Positions 25,707 through 35,225 of a stretch of DNA of 48,547 nucleotides are shown one piece after another. The notes beneath the pieces were generated by a model. That model saw only the letters and a program-made list of their open reading frames with translations, was not told the origin of the DNA and searched no databases. Origin of the DNA: Chitinophagaceae bacterium. GTDB taxonomy: Bacteria; Bacteroidota; Bacteroidia; Chitinophagales; Chitinophagaceae. The DNA lies in NCBI GenBank assembly GCA_020437365.1, contig JAGQWM010000016.1, positions 1 to 48,547 on the forward strand, written 5' to 3'. Positions within the stretch are counted from its first letter, which is position 1, and the number at the start of each line of letters is the position of its first letter. The position numbers and the translations under genes were made by a program.

Positions 25707-27353
25707 ATGCGATATTGTATCATATCATTTTGTTGTTTACTTACAGGCATTGTAGCTTGTAACATATCGACTATGGCACAAGTGGTAACACCAAGAAACG
25801 ATGTCCCCTCTTCATCCGGCGATACGACAGTTACCGTTGAAATATTACCCGGTGTCCGAAAATTGGAATTCAGAAAAATAAACGACTCTACCCAACTGCA
25901 AATCCTGGCGGGCAATGTAAAGTTGAAACAAGGAAGCTCTTTATTCTTTTGCGACAGTTGTGTTATTAATAACAGTACACAAACTTTTGAAGCCTGGGGA
26001 AATGTACACATCAACGATGCTGATACGGCGAATCTTTTTGCCAAACACTTGCGTTACCTGATACGAAAAAAAATGGCCTACCTCGATGGCAATGTTAAAC
26101 TTACTGATGGTAAAGGAACACTTACCACTCCCGACCTTGTGTATGATATGGATAAAGATATCGGCACTTATTTGCACGGCGGTAAAGTGGTCAATAAATC
26201 AACCGTTTTAACCAGTCAAGAAGGATATTATTATGCCGGCATCAAAGACGTTTATTTCAAAAAAAATGTTTTATTAAAAGATCCGGCTTATACTATAACG
26301 GCTGATTCGCTGATGTATAATACACAAAGCCAGATTGCAAGTTTTATAGCCAAAACATTGATTAAAGATAGCAGCGGCCGGACTATTGAAACCAAAAATG
26401 GATATTATAATCTTTTCAATGGCAAAGCCGAATTTGGCGACCGCCCGGTTATTCGGGATAAAAGCCTGATCATCGAAGCCAATTCAATTATTAATGATGA
26501 CAGTAGCGGCGTCAGCCAGGCAAGAGGGAATGTCGTCATTATGGATACGGCGCAACATACCACAATTATTGCCGGAGAAGTTTTCAGGGATAATAAAAGA
26601 GATAGAATGTTGGCCACCCGCAAACCCCTGATGATTATCAAACAGGATAGAGATTCACTATATATCGCAGCGGATAGTTTTTATTCTGCCAGGCTAACGG
26701 ATTTGTATAAGCGAAAAGATTCGCTGAAAAAAGATACGGTCAAAGGCGTCAAAGTTGTCAACGTCAATAAAGTGGCCAAAAACGATAGTACAAACCGTTA
26801 TTTTGAAGCTTATCGGAATGTCAGAATTTTTTCCGATTCCTTACAAGGTATCAGCGACAGCTTATTTTATTCATTCAAGGATTCTACTTTTCGTATGTAT
26901 CAACGCCCTGTTTTATGGGCAAATCATAGCCAGATAACCGGCGATACCATCAATTTATTTACACAAAATAAAAAAGCCAAACGGATAGAAGTTTTTGACA
27001 ATAGTTTTATCGCCAACCAATTGGACCCCGATATTTTTAATCAAATAAAATCGACTCGTATGGTGGGGCGTTTTACTGATGGCCAATTGGATTCTGTAAG
27101 GGCTACCGGTTTGGCACAAACCATTTATTTCATCCAGGATGAGGATAGTGCTTATACCGGCATCAACGAATCTTCATGTGATATCATTGATATTTATTTT
27201 GGCAAAAAAGAAATGGAAAAAATTATATTCAGGAGCCAGGTCAATGGCACCATCTGGCCTATGTTTATGAAAGATCCTAAAGCTATGCGATTGCCCAATT
27301 TTATCTGGTTGGAAGACCGCCGCCCCAAAACCAAATTCGACCTCTTCGAATAA
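25707..27353 (+). CDS. OstA-like periplasmic protein (LptA/LptC-related)
   Basis: The protein has 548 residues from the ATG at 25707, seven bases after the MCE stop. An upstream in-frame start at 25665 would overlap that gene and place a non-signal extension in front of the hydrophobic segment. The signal could be processed at TGIVAC (lipobox) or at TMAQ. The mature part contains repeated OstA-like beta-jellyroll units, for example SLFFCDSCVINNSTQTFEAWGN and MAYLDGNVKLTDGKGTLTTPDLVYDMD. These units suggest a bridge carrying LPS between membranes, an inference supported by lptD lying a few genes away. Confidence 0.8.
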   Translation: MRYCIISFCCLLTGIVACNISTMAQVVTPRNDVPSSSGDTTVTVEILPGVRKLEFRKINDSTQLQILAGNVKLKQGSSLFFCDSCVINNSTQTFEAWGNVHINDADTANLFAKHLRYLIRKKMAYLDGNVKLTDGKGTLTTPDLVYDMDKDIGTYLHGGKVVNKSTVLTSQEGYYYAGIKDVYFKKNVLLKDPAYTITADSLMYNTQSQIASFIAKTLIKDSSGRTIETKNGYYNLFNGKAEFGDRPVIRDKSLIIEANSIINDDSSGVSQARGNVVIMDTAQHTTIIAGEVFRDNKRDRMLATRKPLMIIKQDRDSLYIAADSFYSARLTDLYKRKDSLKKDTVKGVKVVNVNKVAKNDSTNRYFEAYRNVRIFSDSLQGISDSLFYSFKDSTFRMYQRPVLWANHSQITGDTINLFTQNKKAKRIEVFDNSFIANQLDPDIFNQIKSTRMVGRFTDGQLDSVRATGLAQTIYFIQDEDSAYTGINESSCDIIDIYFGKKEMEKIIFRSQVNGTIWPMFMKDPKAMRLPNFIWLEDRRPKTKFDLFE

Positions 27354-27435
27354 AAATTTCGACCGCTTTACACTTTTGCATTTCCTTTAGACTTAACGGC
27401 ATCATTTTTCGTTCTATCTAGGCAAACTATTTATT

Positions 27436-27924
27436 ATGAAAAGAATATTATTTGCCCTATGTTTTTCTGTGGCTTTATTGTTCGTTACTACAGTACAAGC
27501 CCAATCTTATAAAACCGGTTTAGGTGTGCGCCTCAGTAGTGCAGCTGCCAGTGTCAACAATTCCATTTCCATCAAGCATTTTATCAATCAGAAACTTGCT
27601 ATCGAAGGTTTGTTTTCTTTTGGCGACCCCATTGCTTTTGGAGCCTTGGCCGAATTGCATAAACCACTTTCCTCAGAAGGATTAAGTTATTATTACGGTG
27701 GTGGCGGTTATTTAAGTTTTGTAAAAACTTTCGATGCTGAAAAGCAAACCAGTTCTACAAATCCCAATATTGGTGCACAAGGCGTCATTGGCCTCGATTA
27801 TAAATTTGTCAATATCCCTCTTAATATTTCATTGGATTGGAAACCCGAATTGAATATCGTCAGCGATATCAATTTCGAACCGGCCGCAATCGGATTTACG
27901 GCGCGGTTCACCTTTGGAAAGTAA
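27436..27924 (+). CDS. Small outer-membrane beta-barrel protein
   Basis: The 162-residue protein has a signal peptide ending TVQAQ. The mature part alternates hydrophobic and polar residues with glycine-rich turns (LGVRLSSAAASVNNSISIKHF, YYYGGGGYLSFVKTF) and ends in aromatic TARFTFGK, as outer-membrane barrels do. Length suggests six to eight strands. I do not recognise a specific function. A strong terminator follows its stop. Confidence 0.75.
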   Translation: MKRILFALCFSVALLFVTTVQAQSYKTGLGVRLSSAAASVNNSISIKHFINQKLAIEGLFSFGDPIAFGALAELHKPLSSEGLSYYYGGGGYLSFVKTFDAEKQTSSTNPNIGAQGVIGLDYKFVNIPLNISLDWKPELNIVSDINFEPAAIGFTARFTFGK

Positions 27925-27946
27925 TACTTCCCAGATTTTTAAGTTT

Positions 27947-27980
27947 ATCCCGTTTTATTTCGATAAAACGGGATTTTTTT
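27947..27980 (+). terminator. Strong rho-independent terminator
   Basis: A perfect 12-base stem, ATCCCGTTTTAT/ATAAAACGGGAT (27947-27958 with 27963-27974), with loop TTCG and six following T. It closes the amidase - MCE - OstA - barrel run. Confidence 0.92.
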
Positions 27981-28060
27981 CGTAAATTATTTTGCAAAAA
28001 TTTTCAGGTTTGTGCGGTATTTTGCAGGATATTTGTTTTATTTGTAGTACAATTAAAACT

Positions 28061-28810
28061 ATGCTTAAAAGAGAAAGACAAGCTTACATCCTGCGGAAAG
28101 TGAATCTGCACAACAAAGTACTCTCTTCCGCACTCTGTACAGAGATAAATGTTTCTGAAGATACCATACGCAGAGACCTGCAAGAACTGGCAGAAGAAGG
28201 CAAACTCATTAAAGTACATGGAGGAGCACTTTCCCATTCATTTAATGAAATCAACTACAGTACAAATGGCATTTACTCCCAGTCGGAGAAAAAGAAAATT
28301 GCTACTAAAACAATCACCTTGTTGGAAGAAGGCATGTTTGTTTTAACCAGCGGCGGTACTACAATTCTCGAATTTGCCAAAAGCCTGCCTTTGCATTTAA
28401 AAGCCACTTTTATTTCGGGAAGCATTCCGGCGGTTTTGGAATATATTCAACATCCCAATATAGAAGTGATAATGATTGGCGACAGGATTTCAAAGAATTC
28501 AAAAATTACGGTTGGCTCCGAAGCCATTCATAAAATCAACCAAATGAAACCCGACCTTTGTATTTTGGGCACCAATGCCATTGATATTGAGCACGGCGTT
28601 ACAGACGGAGATTGGGAAGTGGTTCAGCTGAAAAGAGCCATGGTCAGGGCTTCAAAAAAAGTAGCTTGCCTGGCAATTGCTGAAAAGCTGAATACAGTTC
28701 AACCGATACAAATTTGTGATATAAATAAAGTAGATGTGTTGATTACCGAATTAAATCCAGATGCAGATATTTTACAACCCTTTATCAAAGCAGGTGTACA
28801 GGTTTTATAA
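28061..28810 (+). CDS. DeoR/GlpR-family transcriptional regulator
   Basis: The protein has 249 residues from the ATG at 28061. The longer open frame from 27992 would add 23 residues unlike any family start. The N-terminal helix-turn-helix (about 1-57) has the DeoR signature with SEDTIRRDLQELAEEGKLIKVHGGA. The C-terminal DeoRC domain (about 75-240) binds a sugar phosphate and has VLTSGGTTILEFAK and DLCILGTNAIDIEHGVTDGDW. The regulated genes are unknown: no sugar operon stands beside it. It is convergent with the SpmA/SpmB-like gene. Confidence 0.88.
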   Translation: MLKRERQAYILRKVNLHNKVLSSALCTEINVSEDTIRRDLQELAEEGKLIKVHGGALSHSFNEINYSTNGIYSQSEKKKIATKTITLLEEGMFVLTSGGTTILEFAKSLPLHLKATFISGSIPAVLEYIQHPNIEVIMIGDRISKNSKITVGSEAIHKINQMKPDLCILGTNAIDIEHGVTDGDWEVVQLKRAMVRASKKVACLAIAEKLNTVQPIQICDINKVDVLITELNPDADILQPFIKAGVQVL

Positions 28811-28821
28811 ATAATTCAATT

Positions 28822-30222
28822 TTAGCCAAAGAATATATAGGCCAATCCAATAGCCGTTAAAACTCCGGCGAGGTCGGCCAGCAACATGGTCGTAACAGCA
28901 TACCGTGTATTTTTAATACCTACTGCACCGAAATACACGGCGATGATATAAAAAGTAGTATCCGCTGAACCTCTGAAAACGGAAGCCAGATTGCCTGCAA
29001 AAGTATCGGCTCCCTGGATGCTTAAAGTATCAATCATCATGGCCCGGGCACCACTTCCACTCAGTGGTTTTAAAATGGCCGTAGGCAATGCATCTACAAT
29101 TCTTGTATCGCCATTGAAAAACTGGAAAAGATGTTTGAAGCCATCCATCACAAACTCAAAAGCACCACTGGTTCTTAACAAACTGATAGCGACTAACAAA
29201 CCTACGAGGTAGGGAATAATTTTAACGGCCACTTCAAATCCTCCTTTGGCTCCATCTATAAAAGCATCGAAAATATTGGTCTTTTTGTACACACCACCTA
29301 ATACAATCAGCAGGAAGATTAACAATATCAATCCATTACTTAAGTTAGTGGAAAAGAGTTTAATACCCTCTGCATCTAAAGTTTTTATATAGACAATTAA
29401 TGCAGTAATACATAAGGTAATACCCAAAATCCAAAACAGGATAACAGGCTGGAACAACCGTATTTTTTGCCTGATAGAAACGATAACGAGTGCTGCAATG
29501 GTGGCTACAAAAGTGGCAATCATACAAGGAATAAAAATGGAAGTTGGATTTTCAGCACCCAATGCCAATCGGTCGGCAATGATTACAGTGGGAACTAAGG
29601 TAAGTCCCGATGCGTGTAAACATAAGAACATGATTTGTGCATTGGAAGCCGTTTCCTTACTCGGATTTATTTCCTGCAGGCTTTCCATGGCTTTGATGCC
29701 AAAAGGTGTGGCCGCATTATCCAATCCTAGTAAATTGGCTGAAAAATTCATCACCATGTGACCCATGGAAGGATGATTTTTCGGGACGTCAGGAAATATC
29801 CTGGAAAAGAACGGACCGATAATTCTTGATAAAAAACGAATGCCTCCTGCCCTTTCTGCAATGGACATAAATCCCATGAATAAAGCCATGATTCCGATTA
29901 AATTCAAACTCAGGTTCACGGCATCTTTTGTAGTTTGGAAAACACCATTGGCCGTTTGCAAAGTAAACACCCGGTATTGGTCGGGCCCGGTTTGATATAC
30001 TTTTTCATTGCCCCAATTGACAAGATTTTTTTTATTTAAAGCCTGTAAGACATTTGCAGGCAATGTTGCAGCTGATACCGTCCGCACATGAATCGAATCA
30101 TCGGATTGGCCGGTTACCATTTGGCTGAAAATCTGTTGTTGTCCCGGTTGAAAAATAAACTTAACCGTTGCCGTTAATAAAGCGATGATGATAAAGCCGG
30201 TCCAGATTTTACTTAATGCCAT
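28822..30222 (-). CDS. Nucleoside-recognition (Gate) domain transporter, SpmA-SpmB fusion-like
   Basis: The protein has 466 residues with many membrane segments. The first half holds a Gate domain (FQTTKDAVNLSLNLIGIMALFMGFMSIAERAGGIRFLSRIIGPFFSRIFPDVP region, about 120-175), and the second half another (DAFIDGAKGGFEVAVKIIPYLVGLLVAI region, about 318-345). SpmA and SpmB are separate proteins in spore formers; in Bacteroidota a fused form is common and has nothing to do with spores. The substrate is unknown; nucleosides are the family-based guess. It is convergent with the DeoR gene, 12 bases apart. Confidence 0.82.
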   Translation of the reverse strand: MALSKIWTGFIIIALLTATVKFIFQPGQQQIFSQMVTGQSDDSIHVRTVSAATLPANVLQALNKKNLVNWGNEKVYQTGPDQYRVFTLQTANGVFQTTKDAVNLSLNLIGIMALFMGFMSIAERAGGIRFLSRIIGPFFSRIFPDVPKNHPSMGHMVMNFSANLLGLDNAATPFGIKAMESLQEINPSKETASNAQIMFLCLHASGLTLVPTVIIADRLALGAENPTSIFIPCMIATFVATIAALVIVSIRQKIRLFQPVILFWILGITLCITALIVYIKTLDAEGIKLFSTNLSNGLILLIFLLIVLGGVYKKTNIFDAFIDGAKGGFEVAVKIIPYLVGLLVAISLLRTSGAFEFVMDGFKHLFQFFNGDTRIVDALPTAILKPLSGSGARAMMIDTLSIQGADTFAGNLASVFRGSADTTFYIIAVYFGAVGIKNTRYAVTTMLLADLAGVLTAIGLAYIFFG

Positions 30223-30488
30223 TTTGAGAAAGTACTTTTATTTAGAGCTTTGAAGATAAAGGAAAGTTTGATAACCTGTACAACTTCTATACAATTCAAC
30301 TGCTGATATTCACCATTTATCAAATTTTGCAATTCTATTTTTACTTGTTTTATACCTTTTGCTTCCAAAAAAATATTTCTATTTCAGCAATTGGAATTAC
30401 CCAATGACAGAAGTTTTTTAAAAAAATTGGGTTGTAGATATTCCGAAAGAAAATCAATAAATCCTTTCGCCACTCCCCTGTTTCAAGC

Positions 30489-30496
30489 TATCTTTG
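30489..30496 (+). promoter_or_regulatory. -7 box of ychF
   Basis: TATCTTTG matches TAnnTTTG and lies 20 bases before the ychF ATG at 30517. It falls inside the open frame that would extend the protein upstream, which supports the later start. The 294-base gap 30223-30516 holds nothing else I recognise. Confidence 0.5.
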
Positions 30497-30516
30497 CGCC
30501 TCGAAAAATTATCAAT

Positions 30517-31614
30517 ATGGCGTTACAGGCAGGAATTGTAGGACTTTCCAATGTAGGTAAATCAACTTTATTCAATGCGGTGAGCAAAAGTGCCAAAGCA
30601 CAAGCCAGCAATTATCGTTTTTGTACTATTGACCCGAATGTTGGTTTGGTAGATGTGCCCGATAATCGTTTACAGGTTTTGGCCGAACTGGTACAACCCC
30701 AAAAAATTATTCCTACACAAATTGAAATTGTTGACATTGCTGGTTTGGTACAAGGCGCCAGCAAAGGAGAAGGCTTGGGTAATAAATTCCTCGCCAATAT
30801 TCGTGAGGTGGATGCCATCATTCATGTGATTCGGTGTTTCGAAGATGAAAATATTTTACGCAATGAAGGTGCCATTAACCCGGTAAGTGATAAAGAAATT
30901 ATCGAAACAGAATTGCAATTAAAAGACCTGGAAAGTCTTGATAAGAAAATTCAGAAAGTAGAGAAACAATTAAAAGTAGAACCTGCTTTGAAAGCAGAAT
31001 TATCGGTTTTACAGTTTTGCAAAGAACAATTAGAAAACGGGAAAAATATCCGCTCATTAGCTTTGGAAGAAGAAGCCCGAAAAGCCATTGCCGATTTATA
31101 TTTATTATCGGAAAAACCGGTTTTGTATGTGGCCAATGTTGATGAAGCTTCCATGCATACCGGCAATGCATTTTCTCAAAAATTAGTAGCCGCAGTCAAA
31201 GATGAACAAGCAGAAGTTATCATCATGAATAATCACATAGAAGAACAGATTGCAGAAATGGAAGATGAAGACGACCGGCAATTATTTATGGATGAATACA
31301 AAATGACAGAACCGGCATTGGATCGATTAATTCATTCGGCCTATAAATTATTAAATCTCTCTACTTATTTCACGGCCGGCGTACAGGAAGTCAGGGCCTG
31401 GACGATACATCGTGGCTGGAAAGCACCGCAAGCAGCCGGTGTCATACATACCGATTTTGAAAAAGGATTTATCAAAGCCGAAGTCATCAGTTATGATGAT
31501 TTTGTACAGTATAAATCTGAAGCTGCTTGTCGTGAAGTAGGTAAATTAAGAATCGAAGGAAAAGAATACGTGGTGAAAGATGGTGATGTAATGCACTTCC
31601 GATTCAACGTTTAG
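30517..31614 (+). CDS. ychF: Redox-regulated ATPase YchF
   Basis: This Obg-like P-loop protein binds ATP more than GTP and associates with ribosomes. It is 365 residues from the ATG at 30517, the family norm; the longer frame from 30391 adds 42 unsupported residues. Motifs are [13 protein letters not shown] (P-loop), [12 protein letters not shown] (switch I), [19 protein letters not shown] (switch II) and NVDE in place of the GTPase NKxD. A helical hairpin lies in the middle and a C-terminal TGS domain starts around 280 ([17 protein letters not shown]). Its stop overlaps the stop of the convergent outer-membrane protein gene. Confidence 0.96.
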   Translation: MALQAGIVGLSNVGKSTLFNAVSKSAKAQASNYRFCTIDPNVGLVDVPDNRLQVLAELVQPQKIIPTQIEIVDIAGLVQGASKGEGLGNKFLANIREVDAIIHVIRCFEDENILRNEGAINPVSDKEIIETELQLKDLESLDKKIQKVEKQLKVEPALKAELSVLQFCKEQLENGKNIRSLALEEEARKAIADLYLLSEKPVLYVANVDEASMHTGNAFSQKLVAAVKDEQAEVIIMNNHIEEQIAEMEDEDDRQLFMDEYKMTEPALDRLIHSAYKLLNLSTYFTAGVQEVRAWTIHRGWKAPQAAGVIHTDFEKGFIKAEVISYDDFVQYKSEAACREVGKLRIEGKEYVVKDGDVMHFRFNV

Positions 31615-34600
31615 AATAAAGCGGTAATGGATGCTCTTCCCAAATGAACAGTTCTGGATTGCCCGGCTTTTCTTCCGTCATAGTTCAAATTGATTTCTAA
31701 ATTATTCAATAAACGTTTACTAAAACCCAGCGACCATAAATAGTTGCGGCCGGGTAATAAACCATTCAGCATAATATAACTGACAGTGGTATTGGCTGGA
31801 AAATCGTAACTGATATTATTGAATGTAAATTTTGCAGTAAGTGCACTGCTTTGTAAAATATTATATTTTCCTTCTACTTGCAGCGAATTAGAAACAGATT
31901 TCTCACCACCAAAATCCGGTTTGTTTTTTTGGATTTCAAATTTATATCCACCGACAATCCTGAATTTTGTTCCCCTGATATAGGTTACAAAAGGTTCTAC
32001 TCCGTATATATTCAATAAATAATTCCTGTTGGCAAATGAAGGTGTTGACAGTTCATGTTTACCTTTATGTCCGTTTACGGTCAATAACATGGAACGGTTA
32101 ATATTCCAACGCCATTTCATTTTCCAATCATTGAGTTTGCGGGTTTCATACCCATAGGTCAGTAATGATTTTGCATTGCTTCGCAAATTGGTAATGTCAA
32201 TGCCCCAATGACTATTGAATCGATTGAATGAAAAAGTATTCAGAATAGTTGTATTCAGATTGATGAGTGCCGTGTCTGCAATGCCATATTTAAATGGATT
32301 GAATTCAAAACTGCCGGCAGCAATAGATTTTTTATTGGTTTGTAATGATGTAATCAAAATTATATTGGCCAATAACTTATTAAAACCTTTGGCATCTGCC
32401 AGTGGAATTAATGCTTTCGGTGTTATCGTGAAATTATAATTGAAGGTGATATAATTGGCTTTGATAAATTCATTAGTGGGTGTAAATATGCGAATAAATT
32501 TTGCTTGGTCAGGAAATGCGGCTAATTCAAATTCATTGAGTTGTTGTATGCCATCGCCATTATAATCGTTCCAGGCAAACTGGCCGGTACCTGCCGGCAC
32601 TTCGAGGTAAGCAAAATCTCTTTTTTGCTCCTGCCCTGCTCCCACTTCATATAATACATTGCCCGTCAATAAACCTTTCCATTCATTCATCAGGTATTCC
32701 ACTCTTCCCAGTATTGTTTCATCTGCTTTTTGGTTGGAAACAGCAGCATCATATATTTTTAATTTCCGGAAAGTAGTATTGATATACAACTGTCGTTTCG
32801 GATTCGAAAGAATAGCAGCTTGTATATTCAGGTTCAAACTGCGGTCGCCACGAATAAAATCTTTATACACGGGATATTGATCCGACCTTGTAAAAAAAGT
32901 AACCTGGTATTTATTATTTTTCGTTTGGTCCGATTTCAGATAAGCAGAATAAATATCGAACGTAAAAGAAGTGGGCAATAAAGTATCGGTCAATTTATCT
33001 GTTGTTTTATTTTTTTGTAATGAATAATTGAAACCCAATTGCCAGTTGTTGAGTTTTTCAAATATTTTACTTATGTCAAAACTTGGCCGGATGAAAAATC
33101 CTTTCCGGGTTAATAAATTAAAGTTGGTCAATGCAATACTGTTTTTGAATTGCCAGCCTTTCAGTTCCGCTAATTGTGAGAGTTGTTGCTGAAAACCATT
33201 ATAGTTATCGCTTCGATGATAATTGGTAAACTGGTATGTATAACCGAAGTTTTTCTTGTTTTTTAGAGCCACAGTCGCCCGTAGAATATTCTCATCTGCC
33301 GGAATAGGATTGGCATCGAGTTGCAAGCCCCAATCTCTCGAAAATTCCACTTTTCTCAATCGTTCCAATGGTTTAAATTTTCCTTGAACATATTCATAAT
33401 CGATTCCGGTAGATAAAGTTTGTTCTTTTTTATTATGCAAAACTTTCTCATTCGACAATTGTATTTTGGCGCCCCAACCCCGGTCGTCACCGTTATTAAT
33501 TTTCGAAAACGTATTTACATCCGTATTACTTGTTGCTACTTCCGCCTTGATTTGTGTTTGGGCATTCAATGCATATTCAATACCGAGATTAAAAATTTGT
33601 TGCGTCTTAGGGGCCACTAATATTTGTACAGGTGCAAATTGGCCTTGCGGCAAACCACCAATGGGAGCTACATATTTATACACTTTGCCATTGGCGCCAT
33701 TAAAATCAGGTACGTAATCACCTTTACCCTGGCCAACATCTACAAAAGATAAATTATAATGTGCCAAATTCGGGTCGGTGGAATATTGATAAATGGAATC
33801 TGCACCTACATAAATTTTCTCATATAAAATTTTACCACTGGTCAATGTATCTCTTACGGCTGCAGGATAAAATGCTTTTTGCACACTATCGCCCAAGTCG
33901 GCCAGAAATTGTTTTTGTTTTGTATCCAATACTTGGTTAATCGAAGTATTTTTGGCATCGCTATTACTGAAAGCTCCCAAATGAATTTTTAATTTATCGT
34001 TGACCGATACGTCTTCCGATATATACAAGTTGGCATTCAGGTAATTTCTGTCTGCATACTCAAATTCTACCTGGATGCGGCTGTCTTTTGTAATCATACG
34101 GCGAGGGGTAAACGTAATTTCAGCCGTATTATAATTGATGATGTAGTCCTGGTCTTCGCCTCTTTGTAACAATTCTCCATCGATAAAAACCCTTTCTGTA
34201 TTGGCCAAAACAATAAAGAAAAATTCATGATTAGCACCTTGCAAACGATACGGACCCTGATTGCCTTCTTGAGGCGTAATGATATTCCGGGTAAATTTTC
34301 CTTTTGCAATAGAGCCGCTTACCAAAGTATTGGAATTGATATTTTTCCCAATTCGTTGATTGGTTTGAAAGGAAATGCCTTGCAATCTTTTATAAAAATT
34401 TAAAAAATAACTTTTATCGGCACGAATATCCAAATCGCCGAGATTCAACTGCCAGTTTCGTTTTTTAAATTGCAGGAACACCTGGTCAAATTCATTTAAC
34501 TGTTGTGTATTTCCATCGGGTTGAATGGGAATGTTGTTATCGGTAATGGCCGCATTGATTTCAATGCTATCGCCCAACATGCCATTCAATTGCAGGTTTA

Positions 34601-35090
34601 ATGTCGAATTCAAAACAGCATCCTGGCTATTGCCAAAACCAATTTGCCGGCCAAAACTTCCCTGTGCTTTTATTTTTCCAAAATCAAATATTTTATTGTT
34701 GTTATTTTCCAATCCCGTATTAATCGCAATCGGTTGGACATAGAAATTATTGGCAACGCTATCATAAAACATTCGTTGAGCAACGGGATTGAGCCGAAAA
34801 GGAAAAACCCGGTAATGAATCGTTACCGTTGGCGTGGCTGGTTTTTTGCGCCATATTAAAATGGCATTCACATAATCTATTTTATAATCTTTGTCAGCTA
34901 TCAAAGGAATAGAAACAGATTGGGGAATAATACTGACACTATCGAGCCGAATACTATCTTTCAGTGTACTAAAAGTTTTAAATCGTAAATTCGATGATGG
35001 CAAAGTCTTTTCGACAGGAATTTGAGCATGGCCGGCTATAGCCAGCAAAAAACAAATGAAGAATCCGGATATACGACCTTTCCAACTCAA
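31611..35090 (-). CDS. Large outer-membrane beta-barrel protein (SprA-like features)
   Basis: The protein has 1159 residues with a signal peptide ending AGHAQ. The start is a TTG at 35090; the only nearby ATG is out of frame. The N-terminal part (about 40-120) contains an Ig-like strand pattern. Around 275-345 lies GPYRLQGANHEFFFIVLANTERVFIDGELL followed by YIINYNTAEITFTPRR, a block I associate with SprA-type Bacteroidota surface proteins. The remaining 700 residues are alternating beta strands ending in FNNISYDF and [12 protein letters not shown], as in barrels. Function is unknown. It is divergent from the T9SS substrate gene. Confidence 0.7.
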   Translation of the reverse strand: MSWKGRISGFFICFLLAIAGHAQIPVEKTLPSSNLRFKTFSTLKDSIRLDSVSIIPQSVSIPLIADKDYKIDYVNAILIWRKKPATPTVTIHYRVFPFRLNPVAQRMFYDSVANNFYVQPIAINTGLENNNNKIFDFGKIKAQGSFGRQIGFGNSQDAVLNSTLNLQLNGMLGDSIEINAAITDNNIPIQPDGNTQQLNEFDQVFLQFKKRNWQLNLGDLDIRADKSYFLNFYKRLQGISFQTNQRIGKNINSNTLVSGSIAKGKFTRNIITPQEGNQGPYRLQGANHEFFFIVLANTERVFIDGELLQRGEDQDYIINYNTAEITFTPRRMITKDSRIQVEFEYADRNYLNANLYISEDVSVNDKLKIHLGAFSNSDAKNTSINQVLDTKQKQFLADLGDSVQKAFYPAAVRDTLTSGKILYEKIYVGADSIYQYSTDPNLAHYNLSFVDVGQGKGDYVPDFNGANGKVYKYVAPIGGLPQGQFAPVQILVAPKTQQIFNLGIEYALNAQTQIKAEVATSNTDVNTFSKINNGDDRGWGAKIQLSNEKVLHNKKEQTLSTGIDYEYVQGKFKPLERLRKVEFSRDWGLQLDANPIPADENILRATVALKNKKNFGYTYQFTNYHRSDNYNGFQQQLSQLAELKGWQFKNSIALTNFNLLTRKGFFIRPSFDISKIFEKLNNWQLGFNYSLQKNKTTDKLTDTLLPTSFTFDIYSAYLKSDQTKNNKYQVTFFTRSDQYPVYKDFIRGDRSLNLNIQAAILSNPKRQLYINTTFRKLKIYDAAVSNQKADETILGRVEYLMNEWKGLLTGNVLYEVGAGQEQKRDFAYLEVPAGTGQFAWNDYNGDGIQQLNEFELAAFPDQAKFIRIFTPTNEFIKANYITFNYNFTITPKALIPLADAKGFNKLLANIILITSLQTNKKSIAAGSFEFNPFKYGIADTALINLNTTILNTFSFNRFNSHWGIDITNLRSNAKSLLTYGYETRKLNDWKMKWRWNINRSMLLTVNGHKGKHELSTPSFANRNYLLNIYGVEPFVTYIRGTKFRIVGGYKFEIQKNKPDFGGEKSVSNSLQVEGKYNILQSSALTAKFTFNNISYDFPANTTVSYIMLNGLLPGRNYLWSLGFSKRLLNNLEINLNYDGRKAGQSRTVHLGRASITALF

Positions 35091-35225
35091 TAGCAGTGCA
35101 TTTAGTTAAAAATCGGAAAATTTGTGTTTTTATTGCTTTAAAGTTATCCCATGTTGTTAATTCTGCCGGAAATTCAGCATTTTTGCAGATACATTAATTA
35201 GATAAACGAATAATTCAATTTTCTG

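Noticed and set aside
25673..26044. A 123-codon minus-strand open frame over the start of the OstA-like gene
   Set aside because: It is antisense to the signal peptide and first jellyroll unit of a supported gene and shows no features of its own.
28822..30222. Spore-maturation function for the SpmA/SpmB-like protein
   Set aside because: The organism type does not form spores, and the Gate-domain family is widespread in non-sporulating bacteria.
30391..30516. N-terminal extension of ychF by 42 codons
   Set aside because: YchF proteins begin right before the P-loop, the extension has no recognisable content, and a TAnnTTTG box at 30489 lies inside it.
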